Of a DNA stretch of 64,000 nucleotides, positions 34,801-48,475 are shown in pieces. A program made the translations under genes and the position numbers. Each line of letters starts with the position of its first letter. Positions within the stretch are counted from its first letter, which is position 1. Source of the DNA: Sebastes aleutianus (Eukaryota; Chordata; Actinopteri; Perciformes; Sebastidae); assembly GCA_916700875.1 (NCBI GenBank), contig CAKAKS010000060.1, forward strand, positions 34,372,011-34,436,010. The letters run 5' to 3'. The notes below the pieces were generated by a model, which saw only the letters and a list, made by a program, of their open reading frames with translations, made no database searches and was not told the origin of the DNA.

Positions 34801-36551
34801 CTTTAGTGGACAACAGTGATTTGTTGCTTTGAACTAGTCCTCATATCATATGACTTTATTCACCAAATTACACATCACGAGGCACAGATACTGTAAGTAG
34901 ATTTGCTTTCAATGTCAGCCACAAGAGCCAGTGTATTAATGTAATTCAATTGATATCCCCATCTGTCTGTGCAGCCTGCTACTCAGCGGCGGATAAATCT
35001 GCTTCTCTTGCTCTCCACATTTCCACCTTTCTGCCCGTCAGTGTTTCATGAGTCCTGATCCTCTCTGACAGAAATTGTCAATACAGAAATGCATCCACTC
35101 AGCTCCCAGTTATCATGATGCACACAGATATTTTTATGAGTAAGTGAATGGGCTACTACAAGCTGAAAAGTTGCTCAGTAATATAGTCCCCTGTAACTAG
35201 TCCCCATTCCTGCAGAAGGCAATATTGCACAGCTCCATCACCTTAACAAGTTGCTCTGTGATCATCGCCCGGTCCTACAGTTAAGCCATACTGTTTTCTG
35301 TGCCCAAATCTGATGAGCAAACTGGCGTCTGTCTCCCTGCTTTGGGCCAGTTGGGATTCATTTCGTGTCCCCGGCAGACTGTGCTGTGTTGTTACTGGTG
35401 ACTGTGTGGCGCTGGGTGTTTGACTGTGGCTCTTTGGAGTGGATTAGAGGGGACAAAGCGCTGGTGCCAGCGAGGGGAAGCCACTCTGGCCCTCTGTTTG
35501 CTCAGTCATTTCCCAGACAAACCCAACTGCATCAGCCAGGAATGCCCTGGCCCCAACCCGTGTCCTGCGTGACCCCTCCGTTGTTTTGGGGCATGTTGTG
35601 ATTGACCCCCATGTCAACTTTTTATCATGTTGTTGTCAGTTCGGTTTGGTTAACGGACCATTTCAGTGCATGTTAAGGGGTCTGCTATGAAACGTAGCTG
35701 CATCATGGATTACAGAGAGAATAAGGTGTTTTCTTTCTCTCTCCAAATCATAAACTGGTTCTGATGTGTTTTCATATCGTGATGTCTGATGTGTTTGCTG
35801 AGCATTGATCCTCAGAGGATTCTCATCCTTGTGTCTGCCTGTGAAGGTAGGTATCAGCTTATGCGGTTCATTCGTTGGCTCAGCAGAATAACATTCTCAA
35901 TATCACTCTTAAGACATGAGCTATCTGCTCTCTCTCTCTCTCTCTCTGCTTCTTTCTGCCAGCTCGCTGCTTGCTGCCAAGCGCTGCCAGGGAGTGATTT
36001 CACACAGTGAGATGGGTGGCATCAGAGTCATAACCCAAAGGAAAAATTAATCCTCCTGTCATTAAGTAGCATTGGGTGTATCTCTCTCTCTCTCTAGCCC
36101 TCGCAGGCTTAGCTTCATTGCATGGCTACAGTATGTTCAGTGGTTCTCGAGTCAGTACATCCTCAGTAAGCCACATCATTATCAGTCAACAGGCTTTGGC
36201 GTGATCCCTGGTCCACTGCAGAATTCCTGTTAAATTAAATAAAATTAATTTACTGATCCCTGCCTTACCTTCTCCTTGTACTGGTAGAGCCCGCACATTC
36301 AACAAAGTCTGTATGTAGTTCTTGCACTTAAATGAAGAGGAGCATACATTAGTTTCAATTTGAAAACTTGACTGTCTCCCTTGTTTAAGCTCATATGAGA
36401 CCGTTTTTATCATGCTGCAGCATATGAACTTACAGGTTTGTACACTCCATGATCAGATCTTACTCACATTATTATGACCCCAGTTAGCCAAAACACATGC
36501 TGAAGTAGTCTCACGTCTTGCGTTTTGTTTCAATCTCATATATTGGACATA

Positions 36552-36635
36552 ATCTAGGAATGTTACTGGTTACGTCATGGAAAGCACAAAGACAAAGGAT
36601 GTGCTTTCCACGATGCAACCAGTGACACATTAGAT
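36552..36635 (+). ncRNA. Pre-miRNA-like imperfect hairpin (candidate)
   Basis: Arms 36561-36588 and 36600-36627 pair over 28 positions with 24 Watson-Crick pairs, two G-U wobbles and two A-C mismatches, around an 11-nt loop. After a small internal loop, ATCTA (36552) pairs with TAGAT (36631). The wobbles favour folding of the plus-strand RNA, the sense of ext1. I do not recognise the arm sequences as a known miRNA; a decayed MITE is the main alternative. Confidence 0.35.
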
Positions 36636-37069
36636 AATGTTTCTGCAGGTTTACATTGAAGTATAAAGTGTTGATAATGTGAGGACTCATGATCTGTTGC
36701 ATCTAATCACCACAGGCCTTGGTCAAGGGCACCCATCATTCAGTCAGTCATACACAAATACGTCCGTCTGTACAGATAGATGAAGCCTACAGTAGTAGTG
36801 AACTCTGGCTCTGCTGTTTAAGAGTGGACACTCACTACAAAGTCTGAACTTCAATACCAAAGTTTTCATAACACCCACATTTTCCATGGTCTGTGTACAT
36901 GAAAGAGGCAAAGTGAAAAGTGCATCTCTGAGTCAGATATTATACATTTTTTATGAGAAGTTTGTTTGGACCGGATCTGGTGAAAAATATCTTGCAGTGT
37001 ACAGCGATTTTACAGAACACAGTTTGAGGCTATTGGGACTCCTCTATTGCAGTTCACTAACTTTTAAAT

Positions 37070-37071
<2 letters not shown>

Positions 37072-37119
<48 letters not shown>
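37072..37119 (+). repeat. (TG)n microsatellite
   Basis: About 23 TG units in ext1 intron 1. Confidence 0.95.
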
Positions 37120-38699
37120 AATAATAGCCCACACATTTCACATTTTACCTCCACTGGACTTGAGTTTCATACCTGTTGGTGTCATTCCTGTTTTATCCCT
37201 TCAGATTGTTTCTATTGTGGAGGATGCTCCAGATGTTGTGGGTCTCATAAACTGAAGTGTAAATAATCCTCCAGAAGGTGTATGACATGGTAGTATGATT
37301 GCATCTGTGCATATTGTGGGTTCTCCTGGTTCTCTTCCTGTATTGAGCTTTATTAATTGATCGCTTTCTTGGCTCTAGTCACCAGCACAGCGGACCAAAA
37401 TCCTGTCATTACAATGAGGTTTTTATTGAGTCTGTTTGGAGTGCAATTTGGGTGGAGTTGTGCCTTTTTTCAGGGGGAAATCCAAATGGTTACTAGTCTG
37501 ACAGGACTGATTCATCAGTCCCCAAAAGTGGAATTATTTTCAGTCGGTAATCATACCCAGACCTGTGCTATATCCCTGGCTTGGCACTCCGCTGTACATT
37601 GCTTTCCAAGGGGGTGAGACTCAGAGGGGCCAATGTTGTGGGTGGGACAGTAGTCAAGGAAGCCAGTTGCCAAGGAGATCAATATTTCTTTTTGGGTCAA
37701 CTTTCCAAATGAAAAGTGTCTCTGACTTGTACTGTAGACAACACACGAGTTGGAGTAGGCTGGTTGTAACATGCTGCAAATTCTGAATATATTGAATAAA
37801 TGGGCTGCGCTCTTAAAAATATCTCCCTGATTCAGCAGCTGTTTGTTGGACAGACAGATTGAGACTCAGGTTAAGACATTAGCCAATTTGTAAACGTGTC
37901 ACATATTTAAACAGCTAACTACATTTATGCGATTTTTCCCAAATGCTGTATTACTGTTGGTAGTACTGAGCTCTCAACGCAGGTGTATAACTGTGAGTGA
38001 GTTGCAGCGTCCTGTTGTACAGCCCTGTGGGTCAGACGGTACAGTCTGTGGTCTAACTGGGTGGAAGTAATAGTTTCTGTGCCTGGCTGTGGCCCTTTGT
38101 GCAACAAATCCCTCTTATCCTCTCCCACTGACAACAAGGAAGTTGTGACAGACTGAATGCAGCCTCTCACCATAATTACCATGTAATGGCCGTGTCATTT
38201 TTGTATAATAGTTCAGACTTTATTCTCCAGATGTTGGCTTGGAATGTATCTGTGGTTTTGATACACACTGTGTATTTACATGTGTGGCCTGTTGGAAGGG
38301 AAAATTCTGTTCCATCTGGACACTGCACTGCATGGTACACGGTCTCATTGTATTGTTGTGGTGGCAATTTTAGTGTGTTTTTGATAGCGCGTAATATTTA
38401 TATATCCAATTCTCCAATCTTGAGATTTTGTGGTCTTTTAACAGCTTAAATGATATAAAAAATGTTGTTACTTATGTCTGCTTGTGGCTCGTTTAGTTTA
38501 TCTTAGTGGTGATATCAATCTGCTAGTTACCTTAGGTCTCTACAGTAAAGGAAGTCTTTTAGGATTGCTTTGCTTGTACACATCTTGCAGACTCCCACAT
38601 ATACCTGTACATTACATACAGTATGTCAGGAAGAGTCAAGGCCAAGGTGTATTGTTGTATCTTTGCATTACAAAAGGCCCCGCATTTGTAAAGGGTTGT

Positions 38700-38760
38700 A
38701 TCAGGTATTGCAAATTCCCCTGCCGTGGGACTAATAAAGGATTATCTTATCTGATCTTAT
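38700..38760 (+). repeat. Possible LINE 3' tail
   Basis: GGGACTAATAAAGGATTATC followed by TTATC-type repeats resembles the 3' terminus of L2-like fish LINEs that I remember. No protein-coding part was identified upstream. Confidence 0.3.
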
Positions 38761-38786
38761 GATGCAAAAATGTCTCTTAGCTATTC

Positions 38787-39522
38787 AGCCTGCACGATAT
38801 GAGGAAAATCTGCGATAACATTGTTCAGTATTGCGATGACGATATGGCTTGAGATAAGTAAACAAATATCTAAGTGTGCATATTAGCTTTACATTTTTTA
38901 TCTCAGCCTGGTTGTCTTTTAAATTCAGAGCCGGGTTAGAATTATTTCCAGAGCAGCAACAGTGATGTTATCAACAGCAAAGTCACCATATAAACTCATT
39001 AATATCTCACTGGAAATAAATCTAAAATGTCAATAAAATAAATAATATTCCCGGGTCAAGTTTAGAAAGGAAGAGGGAGCTCTGCTTATGTGAGTCACTG
39101 CCTGAGGGTACCGCTGGTAGAGAGAGGAGGGGCTGCTTTGTCTCAGCCAGCAGATCAGTTTACAAGAATTTGCCAAAATTTGAAGATACACAGCAAACTA
39201 AGCTAAACAGTTGGACTACATACAGACAGCTTTTGTTCTGGCTTATGTAGCTGAGGGTTGCGTGGCAGTTATACTTTTTGATAATAACACGAAGGCTCTG
39301 TAGTCTGCACTAAAACGGCAACAACTTTATTACTCCAACCTCGTCAACAACAGCACATCACCGGTTTACTCCTTCTGTTCCAACCTTCACAATAAACTCC
39401 CCGGACACATACACTGGAACATGTCATTAGAGTCATTCAGAGTCTTCACCAAGAGGCATCTCAACAAAATATCTTACCCTCGTTTATATATCGCGATGAT
39501 GGAAATACAATTTATTGGTCAG
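38787..39522. mobile_element. hAT-like non-autonomous element, 736 bp
   Basis: Begins AGCCTGCACGATATGAGG, with alternating CGATA/TATCG motifs inside, and ends TATATCGCGATGATGG...TTGGTCAG. The flanks end in CTATTC on both sides (38781-38786; 39525-39530), consistent with a decayed 8-bp duplication. Non-coding. Confidence 0.5.
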
Positions 39523-42404
39523 CACTATTCACCACCTACCTCCTTGTTCGTATTTATATCCTACTAGAAATGTCTGGATTGATAGGGCATGTTGTTAGAG
39601 GATTAAAAATGTCAAGTTATACTCCACATATTTGTGTGTTACTAGTAAACTACAGTATGTCTCCATTTGGCTTGTTTACCTGTCACGTCCCTGCTGTTTC
39701 CAGCCAGTGGGTAGAGTCAACTTTTTGCTCCCCTCTTCTCCACACTCCTTCAGACATCTGCACTCAGCCGCTGTGTACAAGTCTGTAATACAGCCAAAAG
39801 AAGAGAAGAAAAGATATACAGCAGGAGGCAGGTCAGATGCAATTTTAACCTCAAACTGAAAGCCCTCTCACAGCTTGTTTCCAATTAAGAGGCCCTGCCA
39901 AGCGAGAGAGAGTACAAGATGGATAGAGTGAGAGATAAGGGGAGCAGGAGATGAACTGAGAGAGCGAGTTGGAGGGAAAAATAGGAACACAAAGAGAAGG
40001 AGCAGTGAGAGTCTGACAAAGTGAAAGACAGAGGGAGAAAGTAAAAGCTAGAGAGAAGCAGAAAAGAGGAAAAACCCATGCCAGCCATCCAGCAGTGAGA
40101 GGTGAGTGCAATAGCTGGCTGGGTGCTGACGTTGGTCTGCTAGGTGTATTTATAGACTTGCTGGGTTTTAATCCTCAGTATTGGCCAAAGCCCCTGGCAG
40201 AGGGCTGCTAGCCAACTTGATGCAGGCTTTACAGAGCTTGGGGAAAACGATAATCGTTGGGGGAGGATGGTCGATCTCTGAGTTCCTGCACATTAACTTT
40301 AAATGCCCTATATTGTTTATTTTTTTTCCTGAGTAACTGAATGCTTCCCAGTTTGCCATCCCTTTTTCAGATTACTTGTAGCCAAAAGTTGCACTTGAAC
40401 ACTACTCAAATACTTAAGCCGACGGTCAGATGACCACCTTCATGCATGTGCGTTCTGTGCGTGTATGATACTGGTCTTTCTCTATGCTCAGACTACTATT
40501 TTATCAGCTATGTATAACAAAAAGCTATAAATGGCACTGTTTGACTAAGGTTTGTGTTGCATTGGAGTTTTTAGCCCATTATCATTGTCATTTGCATTTC
40601 AATTTGCTCACCGTACACATTGCATAAACTGCAGGCCGTGTTTGGCCACAGTCACATAACGACAGCCCCGTGGTGCCCAGCGGGCAACAGTTGGCGTGGT
40701 GTGTCATGGCTTTTTAGCAGACTACTGAGATTCGTTGTAGTAAAGGTACCTGAGGAGATGCAGTATTCCCATGATGATGGTGTGTTTTCTCTGGACTGGA
40801 ATGAAGGTGAATGATTTGTTTACAGTTTACCCTGTTCAGTCTACAGCCTGTATTTCTATTATGCTTTGGTTTTGGAGGACTTTATTGCAAAAACTGCGAC
40901 GTTAGTTAATTCTGTGACTTAAATTTATGAAAAGATCCTTTTTCTGGAGGGCTCATCCAGTCGCCGTCCTTTATAACTCAGCTCTGCCAGTAAACCATTG
41001 ACAGTTGGCCCTGAGTGATGCAGCAGGCCGTGAAGGAGGCTGGTAAACCACAAAACCACTCTGCACAGATTATATGTTTGCTCTCTATTGATGCAGCCTA
41101 GAAATTACACTTACATGACCACACAATAATTTTTGAAACGGTCAGTGTTTTATTACAGTTTCTGTATGAAAGTGAAGGCCTTTAGATACCAACACACAGT
41201 GACTGTGTACGAGAGGACCCAGCAGCAAGTCTTTGTGCTGAATAAACTCAAGTCCCTCATGTTGTTTCCTGAAGTTACATTATTCTCTCAGCTTGGTCTT
41301 GGTCTCTCTATTGGTGCTTATTGTCACACAGTTCCACCTATAGCTTATTCATGTTATGTTCTCTCTCACATTTATCTTTACAATGAAGACGAGAGTAGCT
41401 ATAGGCATCTATTGCTAATGAGCTATAATAGAGAGAGTATAATGTATTGTAGCCTATCACACAAGCAATCCCGAGGTGGCGGTTATACAGTATATATTTT
41501 ATATAGGTGTACCTCCAATACCTTGTGTTGTCAGTTTAGTTATGTTGCTGATTTCACACCTGAATGTTCCAGCACATTCTAACGTTTTTTTCTACTGGCT
41601 GTTGGTTTCTCTATGTCTCGTCTCCAAGACTGTAAACTGGTTGAATCCCACAGAGGAAACTGCTGGCACAATCAGCCACTGAAACAATGAGCTGAGATGA
41701 GCTCTTCTGAATGCTGTGATTGGGAACACCTTTCATATCTTTGCCTGCTGATGTTCATCTTCCGTAATAATGATGGACAATAGAACAGGAAATGTATGTC
41801 AGTATTCTTGTTTGGCTGTGAATTTTAAGTAGTTATATGATAGTTGGATGTTTGAAAGATTCTTTCATTAAAGCAAACTCCATAAATGACTTCAACCAGA
41901 TGTGCACAGTGCAGCTTCTTTCTCATGGATGCTGTGTAAGAGGGGATTTATTTATCCTATAGGTCTAATGGTCCATAGCTGTGTGTGAAGGGCTGAAGTA
42001 GATGGATGATGCACAGTTTCCTATAGAGCCAGGGGATTACAAACTACTCATATTTAGAGAGCTCATGGTAAGTGATAGCTAAGGAAACAAATGCAGGAAA
42101 ATGGGATAACTGAGCAGCCAGGCTATCACATGGCCAGCATTGTTATTCTTCATAACAGCGTCATGTCGTGCAAAAATGACTAAGCTGACTCTGACTTCTG
42201 AGTAAAGAGAGAGGCACGTTGGGCTGACCTATTGATTTAAAGCTCATCCTGTTTACCCTCAACACCGTCGGTGTGAGTCGAGCTGATGACCTGTGCAGAA
42301 TGCCATCACCTTCAGTCCTGTCACTTCCTACTGTACTTTAAGTAAAGAAGAGATGCTGTGGATGAATGAATGTCATCTGAACTACAAATACTACAAACAT
42401 AAAC

Positions 42405-42860
42405 TAGGGCTGTCAATCGATTGAAATATTTAATCGCGATTAATCGCACGATTGTCCATGATTAATCGTGATAAATGTAGCTTAAAAGGAGATCTGTCAA
42501 GTATTTAATATCAACATGAGTGGGCAAATATGCTGCTTTATGCAAATGTATGTATATATTTATTATTTGAAATCAATTAACACAAAACAATGACAGGATG
42601 ACTTGGTCAAGGGACCCCTTTGAAAATCGCCATGCCAGTTTTTCCACGCCAAAATTTGATATAACTTTGGAGCGTTATTTAGCCTCTATGACATGGTTGG
42701 TACCAATGGATTCATCAGGGTTTCTAGTTTCATATGATACCAGTATCTTCACTCTAGCTTTAAAACTGAGCCCGCTGCAACCTAAAAATCACAAGTTGCA
42801 TTAATGTGTTAAAGAAATTAGTGGCGTTAAAGTGAATTTGCGTTAACTTTGACGGTCCTA
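42405..42860. mobile_element. hAT-like MITE, 456 bp
   Basis: Ends TAGGGCTGTCAATCG and GTTAACTTTGACGGTCCTA are imperfect inverted repeats. The flanking 8-mers ACATAAAC (42397-42404) and ATATAAAC (42861-42868) differ at one base. The ends contain repeated AATCG motifs, as in fish hAT families. No transposase. Confidence 0.75.
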
Positions 42861-44882
42861 ATATAAACATTTAGATTTGTAGATGTTTCAAATGCTCATC
42901 AGTTGTAGGTAAACCAAAGGAATTTGATCAAGCATGTGTTTGCTTTATTTGTATGATATTTTACAGATATCTGCCAATTGAAATAATTGTCTTCTTATAC
43001 AGTAAGTGTGTTTACGTGCTGTGTGGATGCGTGCACATATGTCTGCTTAATGCCGTAAACTACCGAAAGTGAACCGTTTCCCAGAAGCAGTCTACTCACC
43101 TCTCAATTGATTGCCATCTCATTTTTCACTGCCAGGATTTATAGAGAGGGAGGTCGAGGGTGAACAGAGGGTATTACCATCAATGTTCACATCTCATCAC
43201 TCATCAGTTACAACCAGTGCCTGGGAAGTAGCTTACTCTACACTACCTTGACTTCAGCTCTTGGTCGGAGACTTGGTATGACCTGGTGCGGCCTAATTTA
43301 AGAATAGTCAAAATCTGGCAAATTGTGGCATTATTGGAAGTCATTTTAGTCTTATATACTTGAGCATGTGCTTGAGTGGCCCCTCTCTCTCTCTTTCACT
43401 CTCTTTCTCTGATTCAAATTCAAATGCTTTATTCGCTTCAATGGGTTTTAGCCGCACTCTTTGGAGGCTACTTGTTCAGGACAGAGGGCAGCACCGTTTG
43501 CTTGCTGTGCTCCCTCTCTCTCATGTCCTGACAGGATGATGTATGTCTTGTCCTTGGCAGACATGTGCAGGTGATGTATTCCACTTGGAATGCTTGGAGA
43601 GAGAGTGGAATAAGTAGAAGGATGTCCACGTGCCAGGCACAGAGTGTGGTCCATTCCAGGAAGCGCCCTTCTGTCATCACGTGGAGGCACACATCGCCGT
43701 TTCCTTGCTCCTTGACAGATGTGATAAAGTTGGGCTAGATGAAACAGTAAGGCAGGGGGTAGTAGTAGGGTGGGTTGCTGCCAAACTAACTTTGATCTAC
43801 GGGTGTGGAAAAAGTGAAACATAAATGGTGATGAAACACAAGCAGCACTTTATGGTGATGGAGATGAACAGGGTGACCTTCATGAAGGGTAGTAACTGAG
43901 ATTGATCTAAAATCCATTTTTATGGTGTCTTGACACTTTGGCCTGATTGGAATGGGTGGTCCAGACCTCAGGCAGCTTTCCTGGTACGTTTGTTAAAAGC
44001 TGCTTTTGTACTAGCGAGCGAGAAACTGCTCTCTTCTCCACCTCAAACCGTTGGTCTGTGGTCCTTTTCTGCTGGTGCCATCTGCTGATATGAATAATGT
44101 GTTTGGTTGATTGAGTATGAAACAAATATTGGACCAGATCTGAAAAGCCCTTTTGGTGATACAAAATGTGATAAAGAAGCTAAGAAATGACAGAGATAGA
44201 TGTCATATTAATATTTGATAGGTTTCTCTAACAAAGCCATCTAAAGTGCCGCTGATGGAGCATCTTGGGACAAAGATGTAAGTTTATGGAAGTGACTCAT
44301 CATTCAGCGAGCTAGTGTTTACGTGACGCACGAGGCACATTTACAGTCCTTTCAAACACTTGCTTGCTCGAGATGACAGGGGCTTTCTCAATTATCCCTC
44401 ATGTACAATTAAATATGTTGTGAGAGCTACATGCAGAATTAAGCGGCACTCTAAAATCAAGGCCACCCAAATCCTATGGGCCTTTAATCCTTCAGTCACT
44501 GTGGAGAATAGACCTGCCAAGCCCATGGACATAGAGTCTCTAAATGTCTCTGACTCTTGACTCACTGCCACAAAATATTTTATTTTAACATTTCATGTGT
44601 TATTTTTGGAATGGAGGAGGATATTATAGTACAATAATATGTATCCTTAGTATTTCTGTTTTGGAGATTTGGAGAGAGGAACTGACGGACTGATCCTGAA
44701 GAGTTGGGCCACATGAGTGGGATTGTCCTTCTCGAAGGTACTTTGGCAATGCATCCTCGTCACCGTGAGGGACCATGTTGTGCTGTGTTCTTGTAACCAC
44801 ACTTTGGCAGCATCGAGAAATTACCAGCCACCATGTTGCGAAGCTTGGCTGGGTAGTGACTTGGATCATCAGATAAAACTGG

Positions 44883-44910
44883 CACACACACACACACACA
44901 CACACACACA
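44883..44910 (+). repeat. (CA)n microsatellite
   Basis: About 14 CA units. Confidence 0.9.
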
Positions 44911-46011
44911 GATATGCTATCTCTCGCTGTCCTCTTTGGACTCCACTTTGTCAGATAAGGCTTCAATCGGCGCTGCGAGAGGAAGGGAAGCTCCGGCACA
45001 CATGAAGATAATCCTCAGTATTTGATAGTCTTAACTCTTCCGTGAAATGGTGGCCTTATTCAACCTGGTCTTTGTTGCAATCTTTAACAGATTAAGTGAC
45101 CATTTAGACTCAATCTTTAACATGTAAAGTGACCGTTTAGATTCTCATTAAACTCACCAAATCATTTCAAGAAGAAAAGCAACAGAATAATGAAACATGT
45201 GGAATCGATGGCAGACATGTAAATATTGCCAGAGACTCAAAGCTGTTTTGTTTAAACCGCTTTCTGTTTTATAAAAATGGGTGATTGCTCTGATTCAAGC
45301 TGAGATGACTTGGACTATGATTTTGTCCATGTTGGCTGAGCATCATACAGTTTCTTTCCTTCTCTCACACACAGTGAAATCAGTGACTTCCCCTTGTGAG
45401 GTCACAACCAGAGGGCAAGACAGGAAGTGTTGTCTTTGATCTTTCCCGCTGTTCAAACTAATTACCTGCCCGCAGCAGCAAGCAGCTCTGCTGGCTGTGG
45501 AATTCATTAACAGATGGTAAAGCTTTGTTCTGGGCCAGTGTGTCTGCGAGGATACAGAGGAATCCAGCAGCCTCAGAGGATACTGTTGGGCCGTCTACAT
45601 TCCTCTCTGAGATCAGGTTAACTCGTCCTTGGTGGTAACACTGACAGGTTCTTGATGATGTGCACCAACATTTTCCCCTCCGTCTGGAGGGCTGCCCCAC
45701 CTAAAACTAATAATGGTATTGTTGTCAGATTGTCTAAAAGCTCCTGCAGGTGTTGTTGGTAAAAATGACTTCAGTGGAAGGAATAAGTTACAGTATGTAC
45801 TGTAGATTAAGGGGATAATATATGTAATTAAAATAGTTGATTATGGCAGATGTTTGCAGCCTTTCAACAGTTGAAACATGACTGTACACAAGCAGTTGGA
45901 ACTCAGCATCGTTTGCATGGTGCTAATATGTTAGCCGTGAATAAAAGTTGGTGACTGTGACAGGGTATGACTGTGCTTTAATTGACTTACGTATTTACAA
46001 CCTGTGTCAAC

Positions 46012-46501
46012 TAGAGATACACAATCCGACTTTTTCAGTCCCGATAGTGATACCTGGGCCGATCTGATACCAGTGTTTAATTAATAAGCTGTATGCCTGA
46101 CTGTGTGGAAGTGACTTGGATCATTCTTTTATGTGTAAGGAAACATCAGGTTTAACTTAAACATTGCTTTACTAACTTTGTAAAACAAAATGTAACAATT
46201 AAATACACAGATACACATTTAATTCATTCTTATATATTATTAAAATAATAAATCGTACACTAGCAACTTGATAATAAATCTTCAAAATTAACAGGAATTA
46301 CAATTAAAGGGTAAACCAACTATGCAGCAACAAATTGGTCAAAACTTAAATGGTATTAAAGTTTTAATATATAATGTATATAGTATACAAACATAGAATT
46401 GAATTGAATAGAATAGATCCGCCCCATTGTCACCAATACCCGATCCAGACATTTGAGTCTGTATTGACCCGATATCTGATATCTGTATCGGTGCATCCCT
46501 C
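46012..46501. mobile_element. hAT-like element, 490 bp, with perfect target duplication
   Basis: Flanked by identical 8-mers GTGTCAAC (46004-46011 and 46502-46509). Left end TAGAGATACACAATCCGA and right end TATCGGTGCATCCCTC are inverted relatives. The inner part is AT-rich and non-coding. Confidence 0.85.
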
Positions 46502-48012
46502 GTGTCAACTCATCTTATCCTCCCTCTGACCTCCATTTGACCCCAAATGCTTTTCAAGGCTGACAGTATCTCCCATTTAACGTCCTGTGTTGTGCAACAG
46601 TTTGGGTTTTTTCTTTTTAAACCAAGCTCTGCTCAGCACTATTCCCTTACTTTAATTTACTTTACCTTTCTGTAATCAGTGAATGAAAAGACTTGAGCTT
46701 GTGAGCGCAGCGGGGTGTCATTTGTTGTCATTGATAGCCAGTAGATGTGTAGGCGTCTGTGTGTGGTGTATCATGGTACCAGTATAGGATTAGGTCGCCC
46801 TCCCCCCACGGTCATCACATTAGTGAGGGAGGATTTATTAGATGGGTTAAAACCTAAGGGGTGGTAGGCAGTGTGGCATATGGCAAAGCTGGCCCTCCAT
46901 TCAATTTAAGCCTTTATGAGAATGACTGGTACAGAGAGGCCAGTGCAGGTCTTAAATGCCACGTCATACACGTGTGTTTGTATTTAGCCGATTGTATTGG
47001 TTACTGTGTTTGTTGTACTAATCAACTTGTTGATTATTGAATAATTTGACAGGCATCGTAGTGTTTCCATCCTGACAGAAAAGTAAATAGACACATAAAT
47101 GTAGAAGTGAAATGTGCAACATGGTGTTGCTTTACTGAGATGGAAACCTGTTGAATGCCTCTCTGGATGTTGATGTCTCAGTGCTTTTAGGAAAAAGATA
47201 TTTGTTAACTCCGCAGACGACAGAATGCAACAAATGAGGCATTCCCTCTTCCTCTTTCACTTTGAAGAGAGCATTGACAATGCTTTAGCCAAGTGCCACA
47301 AATTTCTACTAGTTGCTGCAATTTTGTGTATCCTCGGGGATAAACCGCAGTATATTTCCCTTCCCCATCATCATTAGTACTGCTGCCACCCTGTAATCTC
47401 TCTTTCCGTCACTGAGGCAATGGGGCTTCTCTCTCCTCTGTGGTCTCGTAATTGTGAGGTAATCATCTTTGCCTCTTGAGAGCTGAAAGACTGTGTTTAC
47501 ACTTCGTTTTTGGCGGCTCAACTTGGCGAGACATTAATTTACTCTCTCAGCGGCAGAAGGAAGCTGCTCCTTTCATTACTTCATTACTTCACACTGGCTT
47601 TGCACTTACAGCCATTCTTCTCCCGGTGCATTTTGAGGCTGGTTGTCATCAGCAGGTTGGATAAACTCCATTTTCTCTCTTTAACATGTGGTGTTTTTAA
47701 AGGGTTGGTTCACCCATTTAGAAAATAGAATTACCTCTAGTGGTATCTATCCATCCACTTTCTTTTAAGTTTCGAGATATCCATCTCTGAGATTTCTCTC
47801 TCCTCCCCAGTTTACCATTTGGCAGCATTTTCTCGGTTGCTTTGGATAAGCTACTGAACACTCCTGCGTTCAATGCTCGTTTCCACTGGAACTACTTTAA
47901 CTTTATAAGGAAACGGTGCCTTTAAGATGGTTTCAGTGAGGTCTCAACATCAGCAGCTCTCCTTTTCTCAAGCTTGAACTTGAACTTTGGGAGAAAAAAA
48001 TTACATTGTGAC

Positions 48013-48475
48013 TAGGCCTGCCGCGGTAGTCGGTGTTACCGATGTTGCACGGTGGTCGGGCACACACCGTTTACATTACTTTCCCTCCGCGGTAGAGAGT
48101 TAACCAACAAGACAATGGCGGAGGATTTGGTGTCGAGGCGAAAAGCAAAAGCACCCATTTGGCAATATTTCGGATTTAAATTAAATGCTATAAGGGAACC
48201 ATAACATTTATGAGGCAATCACCGAGCGGAGGATGGAGCGGTAACGGCCGGTGTGCCCGGCGGTGTGGCGCCGGGTGGAAACCTGCAGCCCCGCAGCGAA
48301 ATCTGGACCGGAGAGGCCAGACACACAGCCATCCAACGTTAAATATCAAAGTAAGCACGCTACACATATTGACCGTCATCTTTTCTTGTAAAACGTCCGG
48401 TGTAATCGGTAACACCGATGTTACCGTCACAAGTTTATTAACCGGTGGGAAAATGTCCTTACCGTCACATCCCTA
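48013..48475 (+). mobile_element. hAT-like internal-deletion element with transposase start
   Basis: Begins TAGGCCTGCCGCGG and ends CCGTCACATCCCTA. Flanks ATTGTGAC (48005-48012) and ACTGTGAC (48476-48483) match in seven of eight bases. Both ends are rich in CGGTGTTACCGATGTT motifs. It includes a 29-codon frame (48115-48204), an apparent transposase N-terminus cut off by a stop. Confidence 0.8.
48115..48204 (+). pseudogene. Truncated hAT transposase N-terminus
   Basis: ATG opens MAEDLVSRRKAKAPIWQYFG, a short BED-finger-like beginning (APIWQYFGF) as in fish hAT transposases, then stops at TAA after 29 codons. The first zinc-binding Cys pair is not reached, so it cannot act as a DNA-binding domain. 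Confidence 0.55.
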
